From assembly GCF_001305515.1 (NCBI RefSeq), contig NZ_LJYW01000001.1, positions 4,944,049 to 5,008,048 on the forward strand: DNA of 64,000 nt, given 5' to 3'. This document shows, in pieces, positions 43,428 to 52,159 of this stretch; position 1 is the stretch's first letter; every line of letters starts with the position of its first letter. The DNA is from Prosthecodimorpha hirschii (lineage in GTDB: Bacteria; Pseudomonadota; Alphaproteobacteria; Rhizobiales; Ancalomicrobiaceae). The notes beneath the pieces are model-generated. The model saw nothing but the letters and a program-made list of their open reading frames with translations, made no database searches and was not told where the DNA came from. A program made the translations under genes and the position numbers.

Positions 43428-44588
43428 TCAGGCCATCGCGCAGGCGAGGCCGGTCAGCGCCGACCAGGCCTCCGCAACGGCCGCGATCGCCGCGTCGATC
43501 TCGGCCTCGGTGGTGCCGCGCCCGAGCCCGATCCGAATCGAACCGAGCGCCGCCGCGTCGTCGAGGCCGATGGCGCCGAGCACCGGGGAGGGCTCCAGGC
43601 TGGCCGAGGCGCAGGCCGAGCCGGCCGAGACCGCCACGCGGTCCTTCATGCGGTGGATCAGGTCGATGGCGGCGATTCCGGGCAGGGCGAGATCGAGATT
43701 GCCGGGCAGGCGTCGTTCAAGTTCACCATTCACGCGCAGCCCGGGAATGCGGGCCGCGAGACCGGCGCGAAGCCGCTCGCGCAAGGCCTTGAGCCGCAAG
43801 GCTTCCCCGTCCATCTCGGCCTGAGCGATGCCGGCCGCCGCGCCGAAGCCGACGGCCAGCGGCGCCGGGACGGTGCCGGATCGCAGGCCCCGTTCTTGGC
43901 CGCCGCCGAGGATCAGCGGTTCCAGCGCCACGCCGCGCCGGACATGGAGCGCGCCGATCCCCTTCGGCCCGTACATCTTGTGGGCGGAGAGCGACATCAG
44001 GTCGACCTTTGCGGCGACCACGTCGAGCGGCACCTTGCCGGCCGCCTGGGCGGCATCGGAATGGAACAGGATGCCGCGCGCCCGGGTCAGGGCGCCGATC
44101 GCGCCGATCGGCTGCAGGGTGCCGATCTCGTGGTTGGCGGCCATCACGGTGACGAGCCCGGTTTCGGGGCGCAGCGCCGCCGCGACCGCCTCCGCGGGCA
44201 CGATCCCGTCGGCTCCCGGGTCGACCCGCGTGACCGCGAAGCCGTCCGCTTCCAGCCGGTCGACCACGGCGGCGACGCAGGGGTGCTCGATCGTGCTGGC
44301 GACCAGGTGCCGGCGGCCTTCGGGCAGGCGTGCGGCGGCACCGCGCAGCGCCAGATTGTTGGCCTCCGTCGCCCCCGAGGTGAACACGATCTCGCCCGCC
44401 GCGGCGCCGATCAGCCGCGCGATCGCGCGCCGCGCCGCCTCGACGCCGGCTTCCGCCTCCCAGCCATAGGCATGGTCGGCCGAATGCGGATTGCCGAAGG
44501 CTTCCAGGAAATAGGGGCGCATGGCCTCGAACACGCGCGGATCGAGCGGCGTGGTGGCATGATGGTCGAGATAGATCGGGCGCGGCAT
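43428..44588 (-). CDS. Cysteine desulfurase (NifS/IscS-like)
   Basis: 386 residues from the ATG at 44588 (MPRPIYLDHHATTPLD); longer readings upstream overlap the divergent gene region and have no protein-like character. PLP-enzyme class V features: TSGATEANNLAL, SDAAQAAGKVPLDV, the PLP lysine in SLSAHKMYGPKG, and the catalytic Cys in the loop SAGSACASAS. It mobilises sulfur from cysteine, giving alanine. Placed head-to-head with two MoeA-like genes and near the formate dehydrogenase, it probably supplies sulfur for the metal cofactor of formate dehydrogenase (a role known for IscS with FdhD) or for its iron-sulfur clusters. Confidence 0.92.
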   Translation of the reverse strand: MPRPIYLDHHATTPLDPRVFEAMRPYFLEAFGNPHSADHAYGWEAEAGVEAARRAIARLIGAAAGEIVFTSGATEANNLALRGAAARLPEGRRHLVASTIEHPCVAAVVDRLEADGFAVTRVDPGADGIVPAEAVAAALRPETGLVTVMAANHEIGTLQPIGAIGALTRARGILFHSDAAQAAGKVPLDVVAAKVDLMSLSAHKMYGPKGIGALHVRRGVALEPLILGGGQERGLRSGTVPAPLAVGFGAAAGIAQAEMDGEALRLKALRERLRAGLAARIPGLRVNGELERRLPGNLDLALPGIAAIDLIHRMKDRVAVSAGSACASASLEPSPVLGAIGLDDAAALGSIRIGLGRGTTEAEIDAAIAAVAEAWSALTGLACAMA

Positions 44589-44837
44589 GGCCGGACTATC
44601 GGTCCGCCACGGCGCGCCGTCCAGCCTGGATGGCGGGGAGGGGGACTGCCGGAGTTCGGGCTTGTTCCCGGCGCTCCAAGGACTAGAATCGCTCCAGGGT
44701 CGGCGGGACCCGGCGATGGGCCGCGCGAGCGGCCGGCCGGGTCCGGTTCCGAAAGCCCTGTCCAAGTCAGCAAGCCGCCCGCCCGCCGGCACGTCGAAGG
44801 ATCGGCGTTTCGTCTGGGCCGCGGCCGGGAGACCATC

Positions 44838-45977
44838 CTGACCCGTCGCATCCTGTCCCTGACGCCGCTCGACGCGATCCTGGAGCGGATCCGCGCGCGC
44901 GTCGCGCCCGTCGCGGCCGAGGCCGCCCTGATCGGCCATGCGGTCGGCCTGGTGTTGGCGGCGCCGTTGCGCGTGCCCGCCAATGTGCCGACGCGCGCGC
45001 TGGCCGCCGTCGACGGCTGGGCCGTCGCGGCCGACATGGTCGTCGGTGCCGCCCCCGGTGCGCCCGTCTTTCTGGCCGAACGGCCGGCGGCGGTCGAGAT
45101 CGGCGACGCCATGCCGGACGGCACCGACGCGGTGCTGCCGCCGGAGGCGGTCGCCGAGGCGGCCGGGTTCGTCGAGATTTCCGCTGCCGCCGGAGCCGGG
45201 GAGGGCGTCCGCCCGGCCGGCTTCGACGGCGAGGCCGGCGCCGTCGTGCTGGCCGCAGGACGCCGCCTGACGCCGCTCGCCGCGGCCGCCGCCCGTTCGG
45301 TCGGTCTCGCCGAGGCCGTCGTCCGGCGCCCCTATGTGCGCATCCTGGTGATCGGCGACGGGCTGGAGCCGCAGGACGTGACCGGTCGGCTGATCGCCGA
45401 TCTGGTCGTCGCGCGCGGCGCCGAGCTCGACCGGCCGGCGGCGCTTGCGGACGATCCCGCCGTCATCGCCGGCGCGCTCGCCGAGAGCGTCGCGGATCTG
45501 ATCATCACCGTCGGCGGCAGCGGCGTCGGCACCACCGACCGCACACTCGACGGCATCGGCCTGGCGGCGGCGAGCGAGGTGCTGGCCCATGGCATCGCCA
45601 TCGCGCCGGGCGAGACGACGGCGCTGGCCATGATCGGCGACGCGCCGGTGCTGGTGCTGCCGGGCCGGCCCGACGCCGCGCTCGCCGGCTTCCTGCTGGT
45701 CGGCCTGCCGCTGATCGATCGGCTCGCCGGCGCCGATCCGGCCCTGCCCGATCTCGGCCTGCCGCTCGCCGGCAAGGTCAGTTCGGCGCTCGGCATGACC
45801 GAACTGCGGTTCATGGCGCTGGAGAACGGGCAGGCCGTGCCGCTCGCCGCCTCCGGCCTCCCGCTCGGCCGGCTCGGGCGGGCGGACGGCTATCTGGTCG
45901 TGCCGGCGCGCAGCGAGGGTTTTCCGGTCGGCGCGCTGGCCGGCATCTACCGGTTGCCGGGAGGCCGGTCTTGGTGA
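44838..45977 (+). CDS. MoeA-like molybdopterin protein, apparent CTG start
   Basis: About 379 residues. Between the divergent iscS-like start and residue 38 of the obvious domain, the frame has no ATG, GTG or TTG. A CTG at 44838 lies six bases after GGGAG (44827-44831) and gives the full MoeA N-terminus (LTRRILSLTPLDAILERI). The MoeA-like domains follow: AAVDGWAV near 55-62, the molybdopterin-binding Rossmann-like part with TVGGSGVGTTDRTLDG, and the C-terminal barrel with LPGRPDAALAGFLLVG. MoeA inserts molybdate (or tungstate) into molybdopterin. It is immediately followed, with a four-base overlap, by a second MoeA-type gene. Confidence 0.8.
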   Translation: MTRRILSLTPLDAILERIRARVAPVAAEAALIGHAVGLVLAAPLRVPANVPTRALAAVDGWAVAADMVVGAAPGAPVFLAERPAAVEIGDAMPDGTDAVLPPEAVAEAAGFVEISAAAGAGEGVRPAGFDGEAGAVVLAAGRRLTPLAAAAARSVGLAEAVVRRPYVRILVIGDGLEPQDVTGRLIADLVVARGAELDRPAALADDPAVIAGALAESVADLIITVGGSGVGTTDRTLDGIGLAAASEVLAHGIAIAPGETTALAMIGDAPVLVLPGRPDAALAGFLLVGLPLIDRLAGADPALPDLGLPLAGKVSSALGMTELRFMALENGQAVPLAASGLPLGRLGRADGYLVVPARSEGFPVGALAGIYRLPGGRSW

Positions 45978-47953
45978 CCCCGGCCGCCGCCGCGCCCATG
46001 CGTCCTGATCTCGCCGCCATCGCCCGCCAGGAGCAGTTCCTGGAGGTGGTCGACCGCAACGAGGCCATGCGCCGCTTCCTGGCCGCGATCGAGCCCGAAC
46101 CGCTGCCCGCTGAAAGCGTGGCCCTTCTCGACGGGCTCGGCCGCGTGCTGGCCGACGACATCGCCGCGCCGGTCGATGCGCCACCCTTCGACCGTTCGGT
46201 GGTCGACGGCTTCGCGCTGCGCGCCGTCGACACGGTCGGCGCCTCGGAAGCCGCGCCCAAGAGGCTGATCCTCAACGGCGAGGTGCTGGCCTGCGGGGTC
46301 GTCGCCCGGATCGAGGTCGAGCCCGGCACCGCGACCGTGATCGCGACCGGCGCCGCCCTGCCGCGCGGCGCGGATGCGGTCGTGCTGGTCGAGGAGACCG
46401 AAATCGAGGAGATGGATGCGGCGACCGTCCTGGTCCTGCGCCGTCCGGCCGCGCCGGGCCAGTTCATCGGCTCGGCCGGCTCCGACAGCGCCCGCGGCGA
46501 GAGCCTGCTGCGGGCCGGCACGACGATCGGCGCGCGCGAGGTGGCGCAACTGGCCGCGGTCGGCATCGACCGGGTCGCGGTGGTGCGCCGGCCGGTGGTC
46601 GCGGTCCTGTCGACCGGCGACGAACTGGTCGCTCCGGGGGCCGTGCTGCGGCCGGGCGCGATCTACGACGCCAACGGCGCGGCGGTCGCCGCCACGGTGA
46701 TCGAGAATGGCGGCGTCGCGCTGCCTTTCGGGATCGTCGGCGACGATGCCGATGCCCTCACCGCCGCGATGGAGCGGGCGCTGGAGGCGGCCGATCTGGT
46801 CGTGCTGTCCGGCGGCACGTCGAAGGGCGCGGGCGATCTCTCGACCCGCGTGATCGCCCGGCTCGGCAGCCCCGGCATCCTGGTCCACGGCGTCGCCCTG
46901 AAGCCCGGCAAGCCGCTCTGCCTCGCCAAGGTGCGTGGCAAGCCGCTGGTCGTGCTGCCGGGCTTTCCGACCTCGGCGCTGTTCACCTTCCACAGCTTCG
47001 TGGTGCCGGTGATCCGCACGCTGGCCGGGCTCGGCGCCCGGCGCGAGGCGCAGGTCGAGGCCGTGCTGCCGGCGCGCCTCGCCTCGGAGCGGGGTCGGTC
47101 GGAATTCGTCATGGTCTCGCTCGTCGAGCGGCCCGCGGGCGGGCTCGCCGCGGTGCCGACCGCCAAGGGCTCCGGCGCCGTGACCGCCTTCACGCAGGCC
47201 GACGGCTTCGTCGAGGTGCCGGCGCTGACCACGGGGCTCGAGGCCGGCACGCCGGTCTCCGTGCGCCTGTTCGATGCCGCGGGCCGCGCGCCCGACCTGG
47301 TCGTGGCCGGCAGCCATTGCCTCGGGCTCGACGTGGTCGCCGGCCATCTGGCCCGGCGCGGGCTCGCCACCCGCATCCTGGCGCTCGGTTCGGCCGCAGG
47401 GCTCGCCGCCGCCCGGCGCGGCGAATGCGATCTCGCCCCGGTGCATCTCTTCGATGCCGCGACGGGGCGCTACAACACGCCGTTCCTGGTCCCCGGCCTC
47501 GGTCTGATCCCAGGCTGGCGGCGCATGCAGGGCGTCGTGTTCCGCCCCGGCGACGCGCGCTTCGAAGGCCGCGAGGCCGCCGAGGCGATCGCGGCGGCGC
47601 TCGCCGACCCCGCCATCGTGATGGTCAACCGCAATCCGGGCTCCGGCACGCGCGCGCTGATCGACGCGCGGCTCGGCGCGGTCCGCCCGAAGGGCTGGTG
47701 GAACCAGCCGAAATCGCACAATGCGGTCGCCGCCGCGGTGGCGCGCGGCTCGGCCGATTGGGGCGTCTCGATCCGCACCGTCGCCGATCTCTACGGCCTC
47801 GGCTTCCTGCCGCTCGCCGAGGAGCATTACGACTTCGTCTCGGTCGAGGCCCGGGCGAGCCATCCGGCGGTCGCCGCTTTCCGGGACGCGCTCGCCGGCC
47901 CTGCCGTCCGGACGCGCCTCGCCGCCCTCGGCCTGGAGCCGGCCGGATCATGA
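45974..47953 (+). CDS. MoeA fused to a periplasmic-binding-protein-like domain
   Basis: 659 residues from the GTG at 45974, overlapping the previous stop by four bases. N-terminal MoeA (about 1-400): PPFDRSVVDGFALRAVD, DAVVLVEETEI, VLSTGDELVAPG, VLSGGTSKGAGDLS, VLPGFPTSALFTFHSF. C-terminal (about 425-659): PBP-like domain (VVAGSHCLGLDVVAGHL, LGSAAGLAAARRGECDLAPV, VMVNRNPGSGTRALID), like the molybdate- or LysR-substrate-binding domain in MoeA-PBP proteins of archaea and bacteria. The extra domain probably selects or senses molybdate/tungstate for cofactor insertion. Overlaps the next gene by four bases (ATGA). Confidence 0.92.
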   Translation: MTPAAAAPMRPDLAAIARQEQFLEVVDRNEAMRRFLAAIEPEPLPAESVALLDGLGRVLADDIAAPVDAPPFDRSVVDGFALRAVDTVGASEAAPKRLILNGEVLACGVVARIEVEPGTATVIATGAALPRGADAVVLVEETEIEEMDAATVLVLRRPAAPGQFIGSAGSDSARGESLLRAGTTIGAREVAQLAAVGIDRVAVVRRPVVAVLSTGDELVAPGAVLRPGAIYDANGAAVAATVIENGGVALPFGIVGDDADALTAAMERALEAADLVVLSGGTSKGAGDLSTRVIARLGSPGILVHGVALKPGKPLCLAKVRGKPLVVLPGFPTSALFTFHSFVVPVIRTLAGLGARREAQVEAVLPARLASERGRSEFVMVSLVERPAGGLAAVPTAKGSGAVTAFTQADGFVEVPALTTGLEAGTPVSVRLFDAAGRAPDLVVAGSHCLGLDVVAGHLARRGLATRILALGSAAGLAAARRGECDLAPVHLFDAATGRYNTPFLVPGLGLIPGWRRMQGVVFRPGDARFEGREAAEAIAAALADPAIVMVNRNPGSGTRALIDARLGAVRPKGWWNQPKSHNAVAAAVARGSADWGVSIRTVADLYGLGFLPLAEEHYDFVSVEARASHPAVAAFRDALAGPAVRTRLAALGLEPAGS

Positions 47954-49374
47954 GGCACGCCGCGCCGAAGCCGAGCGCCGTCGCGGCCGCGCGTTTGCGG
48001 GCGATCCTGCCGGGTGCGGTTCCCTTGGCGCCCCGGCCGGCCGTCGGCCTGCGCTCGGCTCTGCCTCTCGTCCTCTGGCTCGCGGCGTTGCCGGCTGTCT
48101 TCCTTGGCGCGGCTGCGCCAGCCGGCGCGGAAATCCTGCGCGGCCATGGCGGTCCGGTGCGGGCGATTGTCGAACCCACCACGCCGGGGCAACTGGTCAC
48201 CGGCAGCTTCGACCAGAGCGTGATCCGCTGGCGGCTGCCGGAGGCGCGTGCCGAGGCGGTGCTGCGCGGCCATGAGGATGCGGTCGCGGCGCTTGCCGCC
48301 CTGCCGGACGGGCGCGTCGTCTCGGCCGGCGCCGATGGCCGGATCGTGATCTGGCCGGTCGCCGGCACGGCGCCGGAGCGCAGCGTCGCGGCCCACAAGG
48401 CGCCGATCGCAGGCCTCGCGGTCTCGCCGGACGGCCGCCTCGTCGCGTCGGCCTCCTGGGACCGGACCGTGGCGGTGACGCCGGTCGGGGCTATGACTCC
48501 AGCCGGGGCGGGCGCGGCGCGGGTGTTCGAGGGCCATGCCGACAACGTCAACGGCGTCGCCTTCCTGCCCGACGGCCGCGCCGTGGTCTCCGCCGGCTAC
48601 GACGCCACGCTGCGCCTGTGGCCGCTCGGGGACCGCGAGGCGCCGTCGATCCTGACCCTGCCGGCGCCGCTCAACGCCGTCGCGGTCGCCCCGGACGGCG
48701 AAATCGTCGCGGCCGGCGCCGATGGCGCGCTCCATTTCGTCGCCCGGTCCGGCGGCGGCCTGACGACGCGGGAGAGGCTCGACGTCATGCCCGGGCCGGT
48801 CGTGGCGCTGGCGATCACGGCGGACGGCACCCGGCTCGCCGCCGCCGGCCTCGGCGGTGCCGTGGTGCTGGTCGACCGGACGGCGCGGCGGCCGGTCGCC
48901 ACGCTGGTCGGCCCGGGCCTGCCGGTCTGGTCGCTCGCCTTCGCGCGCGACGGCCGCAGCCTGTTCACCGGCGGCGCCGACCGGCTGGTCCGGCGCTGGG
49001 ATGCGGTCACCGGCCGGCCCGTCGACGCCATCGCCCCCAACCCGCGCGACCCGGCCGCGGAGGCCTCGACGGTCCGCGGCGCGGTCGTGTTCCGGGCCTG
49101 CCGCGCCTGTCACGGCCTGGAGGCCGACGACACCAACCGCGCCGGCCCGACCCTGCACGGCCTGATGGGCCGGCGCGTCGCGACCGCCGCCGGCTACGAC
49201 TACTCGGCGGCCCTCAAAGGCATGGACATCGTCTGGACGCCCGAGACGGTCGCCCGGCTGTTCGAGGTCGGCCCCTCGGCCTACACGCCCGGCACGCGCA
49301 TGCCCGAGCAGGTCATCGCCGACCCCGACGACCGCCGCGCCCTGGTCGAATGGCTGGCCGAAGTGACGCGGTAG
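47950..49374 (+). CDS. Exported WD40-repeat protein fused to cytochrome c
   Basis: 474 residues. N-terminal signal region (VLWLAALPAVFLGAAAPAGA, about 42-61) puts it in the periplasm. About seven WD40-type repeats follow (EILRGHGGPVRAIVE, VLRGHEDAVAALAAL, VSAGYDATLRLWPL and others). The last 110 residues are a class I cytochrome c: heme motif CRACHG, then NRAGPTLHGLMGRR and, as axial Met candidate, the M of GTRMPEQ. It overlaps the MoeA-PBP gene by four bases, so it is in the cofactor operon. It could carry electrons from the exported formate dehydrogenase or scaffold the complex. Confidence 0.9.
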   Translation: MRHAAPKPSAVAAARLRAILPGAVPLAPRPAVGLRSALPLVLWLAALPAVFLGAAAPAGAEILRGHGGPVRAIVEPTTPGQLVTGSFDQSVIRWRLPEARAEAVLRGHEDAVAALAALPDGRVVSAGADGRIVIWPVAGTAPERSVAAHKAPIAGLAVSPDGRLVASASWDRTVAVTPVGAMTPAGAGAARVFEGHADNVNGVAFLPDGRAVVSAGYDATLRLWPLGDREAPSILTLPAPLNAVAVAPDGEIVAAGADGALHFVARSGGGLTTRERLDVMPGPVVALAITADGTRLAAAGLGGAVVLVDRTARRPVATLVGPGLPVWSLAFARDGRSLFTGGADRLVRRWDAVTGRPVDAIAPNPRDPAAEASTVRGAVVFRACRACHGLEADDTNRAGPTLHGLMGRRVATAAGYDYSAALKGMDIVWTPETVARLFEVGPSAYTPGTRMPEQVIADPDDRRALVEWLAEVTR

Positions 49375-49399
49375 AAGATGGTAGACGGCCAAAGATCCT

Positions 49400-49910
49400 A
49401 AAAAGCCTGACGCCCTAAGAATTCATCTGCAAATGCCGGACTTCAGACCCTCAAATTCGCTCTCGACCCGATCCATGAAATGCCGAGACTGAGCACTTGA
49501 ATTCAAGGCCAAGCAGTTTATTGGGTAATCGTTCACTTTGAAGTCAACCAAACACTATGTGTTTGGACATGGTCAACTGAAAAGTCAAATGTACAATCTG
49601 TATAAACGTCCCTTACCTCCCCATTGGATAGCACTTCGCCATGAATTGTAATTGATGCCGCCTTTCTTCCGTCAATTTCAACATCACATGCCAATGATCG
49701 GATATTTTTAGGACTCGCGTAAATTGTGCCAGTGAGGATTGTTCTCAGTCCAACCTGAAATACATCGTCTATTTTCATCTTGAATTCATTCATTGTAGGT
49801 GCATGTCCCTCGGGGGCCGCAATATACGAGCATCTTCAGCACCAATGCCTGATATATTTTGATGCTGAATCATAAAGTCTTTGACGCTCGTTTCTGCGCC
49901 ACCCAAGACT
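49400..49910. other. Low-GC stretch with one small gene
   Basis: About 500 bases of visibly lower GC than the flanks between the WD40-cytochrome gene and the 4Fe-4S gene. Apart from the 86-residue reading frame at 49533-49793 nothing coding is evident. Confidence 0.5.
49533..49793 (-). CDS. Small hypothetical protein of atypical composition
   Basis: 86 residues. MNEFKMKIDDVFQVGLRTIL then TGTIYASPKNIRSLACDVEI suggests a small beta-barrel similar to the second domain of EF-Tu-type proteins (pattern D-V-F-x-I-x-x-R-x-x-x-x-G-x-I), but this is a weak resemblance. There is no clear ribosome site. It lies in a low-GC pocket 125 bases before the leftward 4Fe-4S gene, which shares its direction. Function unknown. 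Confidence 0.45.
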   Translation of the reverse strand: MNEFKMKIDDVFQVGLRTILTGTIYASPKNIRSLACDVEIDGRKAASITIHGEVLSNGEVRDVYTDCTFDFSVDHVQTHSVWLTSK

Positions 49911-49917
49911 GTGGTTC

Positions 49918-51969
49918 CTACTCGTCCCGTTCGCCCGTCCCCGTCCGCTTTTCCCGCTCGCGGTCGCGCAGATAGTCCTCGGTCGTGCGGGGGCGGGGGC
50001 GTTCGGTGGTTGCGTAGGGGTCGATGCCGGCATTGGTGACGGCGGAGACGCGGCAGTCCTCGCACATCTTCAGGAAGGCCAGGCGGCCGGCATGGGCGCC
50101 GGAGAACATCCAGTGCCGGCCTTCCAGCTTGGCCACCACCCGGTCGATGCTGGAGCGCGTGCCGAAGGGCTTGCCGCATTCGACGCAGCAGAACGGCTCC
50201 TCCTCCTTGACGACCACCGGCGGTGTGCCGAAGGCGGCGAAATTCACCCGCGGTTCCAGCGTGATGACCTTCTCCGGGCAGGTCGCCGCGCACAGGCCGC
50301 ATTGCACGCAGGCCGCCTCGTCGAAGCGCAGCATCGGGCGTTCGGCATTGTCCTTCAGCGCGCCGGTCGGGCAGGCCGACACGCAGGCGAGACAGAGCGT
50401 GCAGCCTTCGGTGTCGACCGCGACGCGGCCGAGCGGCGCGCCGGGGCTGAGCGCGATCACGTCGACCGGCATCGGCGCGACCCGGTGCATCTCGCGCAGG
50501 GCGAGCCCCAACAGGTCGCGCTTGCGCCCGGCCGGCATGAAGCTCGACGGCGGCTCGGCGGTGCGGTCGCGCGGCGTCAGGGCGAGCGCCTCGGCAAGCC
50601 GGTCGGGATCGTCGGCGGCGATGATCGCGGCCGTGCCGGTGCCATAGCCGAGGCCGGCGGCGAGCGTGCCGGCCAGCTCGGCGGTGGCGGCGAGCCCGGC
50701 CGTGTCGTGCTTCGGCCGGGCGCGCGTCAGGAAGCGGATCGCCGCCGCCCCCCAGGCGAAGGCGGCCGCGGCCAGTTCGGGGCCGGCCGCGGTGACCTCG
50801 TCCATCTCGAAGGGCAGCACGTTGGCGGGCAGCCCGGCGCCATAGCGGGCGAGCGCGTCGATCAGGTCGGCGCCGTGCTGGCCGTCATGGACCAGCACGA
50901 CGGGCCATTCGCCGCCGGCCGCCCGATAGGCGGTCAGCATGGCGCGCAGCCGGGTCAGGGTCGCGTCGGCGGCGGGCGCGTCATAGGCGGCCGCGCCGGT
51001 CGGGCAGGCCGCCGCGCAGGAGCCGCAGCCGGCGCAGATGCCGGCATCGATCGCCACATGGTCGCCGGCCGGGGTGATCGCCCCGGTCGGGCAGAGATCG
51101 AGGCAGCGCCGGCAGCCGACCTTGCGCGAGCGGGAGTGCGCGCAGAGATCGTCGCGGAAATCGATGTAGCGCGGCTTGTCGAAAGTCCCGATCAGGTCGC
51201 CGGCCTTGAGGCAGGCCTCGGCCACCGCAGCCGGACTGGCCGGATCGGCGCGCAGATAGCCGGCCCTCAGATCCGCGGCCGACACCAGGGCCGGGCCGCC
51301 GGAGAGATCGAGCACGATATCGGCCTTGGCGACGGCGCCCTGACGCGGCGGACCGAAGGCGAGCGTGCCGCGCGAGGACGGCGCCGGCGCGGCATAGCCG
51401 TCGAGCACGACCTCGAAGCCGCCGAGAACGCCCTTGAGGGCCCGGACCGTACCGCGGCGGATCGGGAATTCGGTCCGTCGCGGCGGCTCGATCTGGGCGG
51501 ATCCGGTCAGCACCACGCTCACGTCGAGCCGCTCGGCCAGCCGCCGACCGGCCTCGATGGCGACCGCGTCGCGCCCATAGATCAGGACGACGCCCTCGCT
51601 CTCCAGCGTCACCGCCTTCGGCGTCGGCCGGTCGACCGCCGCGGCGGCGATCAGGGCGGCCATCTTCGGCCCCGACCGGGTCGCCTCGGCCGACCAGCCG
51701 GCGGTCTCGCGGATATTGGCGAAGGCGAGCGTCGCCGGCAGGTTTTCGGCGCCGGCGATCTCGGCGAAGAGCGGCGCCTCCTGGGTGCAGGCGACCAGGA
51801 GCGGACCGGATTCGCCGGCCGCGGCCCGGAAGCGATCGAGCTCGGAGCGGCACAGATGACGCGCGCCGACGACCTTGCGGGCCCCGCAGCCGCGGGAGAC
51901 GGCGGCCGAATCCGGCGCCATCGTGTCCTCGCAGCTGCACAGGATTACCGTTCCGCGGCTCAAATCCAT
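49918..51969 (-). CDS. Multi-cluster 4Fe-4S protein of the formate dehydrogenase region
   Basis: 683 residues. Four ferredoxin-type cluster motifs in two pairs: CRRCLDLCPTGAI and CAGCGSCAAACPTGA (about residues 285-330), then CTLCLACVSACPTGAL and CVQCGLCAATCPEKV (about 520-570). A C-terminal Cys motif (CCVECGKP ... CEDC) looks like a zinc ribbon. The N-terminus has CSCEDT and LVACTQEAPLF, HdrA-like features. It is divergent from the accessory operon and occurs next to FDH3-type loci elsewhere. Probably electron transfer to or from the cytoplasmic side or cluster delivery to the dehydrogenase. Confidence 0.87.
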   Translation of the reverse strand: MDLSRGTVILCSCEDTMAPDSAAVSRGCGARKVVGARHLCRSELDRFRAAAGESGPLLVACTQEAPLFAEIAGAENLPATLAFANIRETAGWSAEATRSGPKMAALIAAAAVDRPTPKAVTLESEGVVLIYGRDAVAIEAGRRLAERLDVSVVLTGSAQIEPPRRTEFPIRRGTVRALKGVLGGFEVVLDGYAAPAPSSRGTLAFGPPRQGAVAKADIVLDLSGGPALVSAADLRAGYLRADPASPAAVAEACLKAGDLIGTFDKPRYIDFRDDLCAHSRSRKVGCRRCLDLCPTGAITPAGDHVAIDAGICAGCGSCAAACPTGAAAYDAPAADATLTRLRAMLTAYRAAGGEWPVVLVHDGQHGADLIDALARYGAGLPANVLPFEMDEVTAAGPELAAAAFAWGAAAIRFLTRARPKHDTAGLAATAELAGTLAAGLGYGTGTAAIIAADDPDRLAEALALTPRDRTAEPPSSFMPAGRKRDLLGLALREMHRVAPMPVDVIALSPGAPLGRVAVDTEGCTLCLACVSACPTGALKDNAERPMLRFDEAACVQCGLCAATCPEKVITLEPRVNFAAFGTPPVVVKEEEPFCCVECGKPFGTRSSIDRVVAKLEGRHWMFSGAHAGRLAFLKMCEDCRVSAVTNAGIDPYATTERPRPRTTEDYLRDREREKRTGTGERDE

Positions 51970-52159
51970 GAAGACCCCCAGTCAGGTCGTTTTCGTTCTT
52001 GGGCCGGTCGGCTCGACGGGCCATAGGCAGAGCTTATATATCGTCCAATTCGAACAAGCCCAGCGGTATCGAAACCGCGTGCGGGCATCGCAGGGCGGAG
52101 GCGGACGTGGTGAGTGGGCGACGGCGGGATGCGACGATAGCGGGCGGCGGAGGCCGGCC
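51970..52159. promoter_or_regulatory. Divergent promoter region of the exported FDH cluster
   Basis: 190 bases between the leftward 4Fe-4S gene and the rightward accessory genes. An AT-rich core around 52030-52055 (GCTTATATATCG, CCAATTCGAA) is the best promoter candidate. I see no clear terminator or long palindrome. Confidence 0.4.

Noticed and set aside
43428-46184. Long N-terminal extension of the cysteine desulfurase (918 residues)
   Set aside because: The part upstream of 44588 is antisense to the MoeA-like genes and lacks any family resemblance; MPRPIYLDHHATTP is the normal desulfurase N-terminus.
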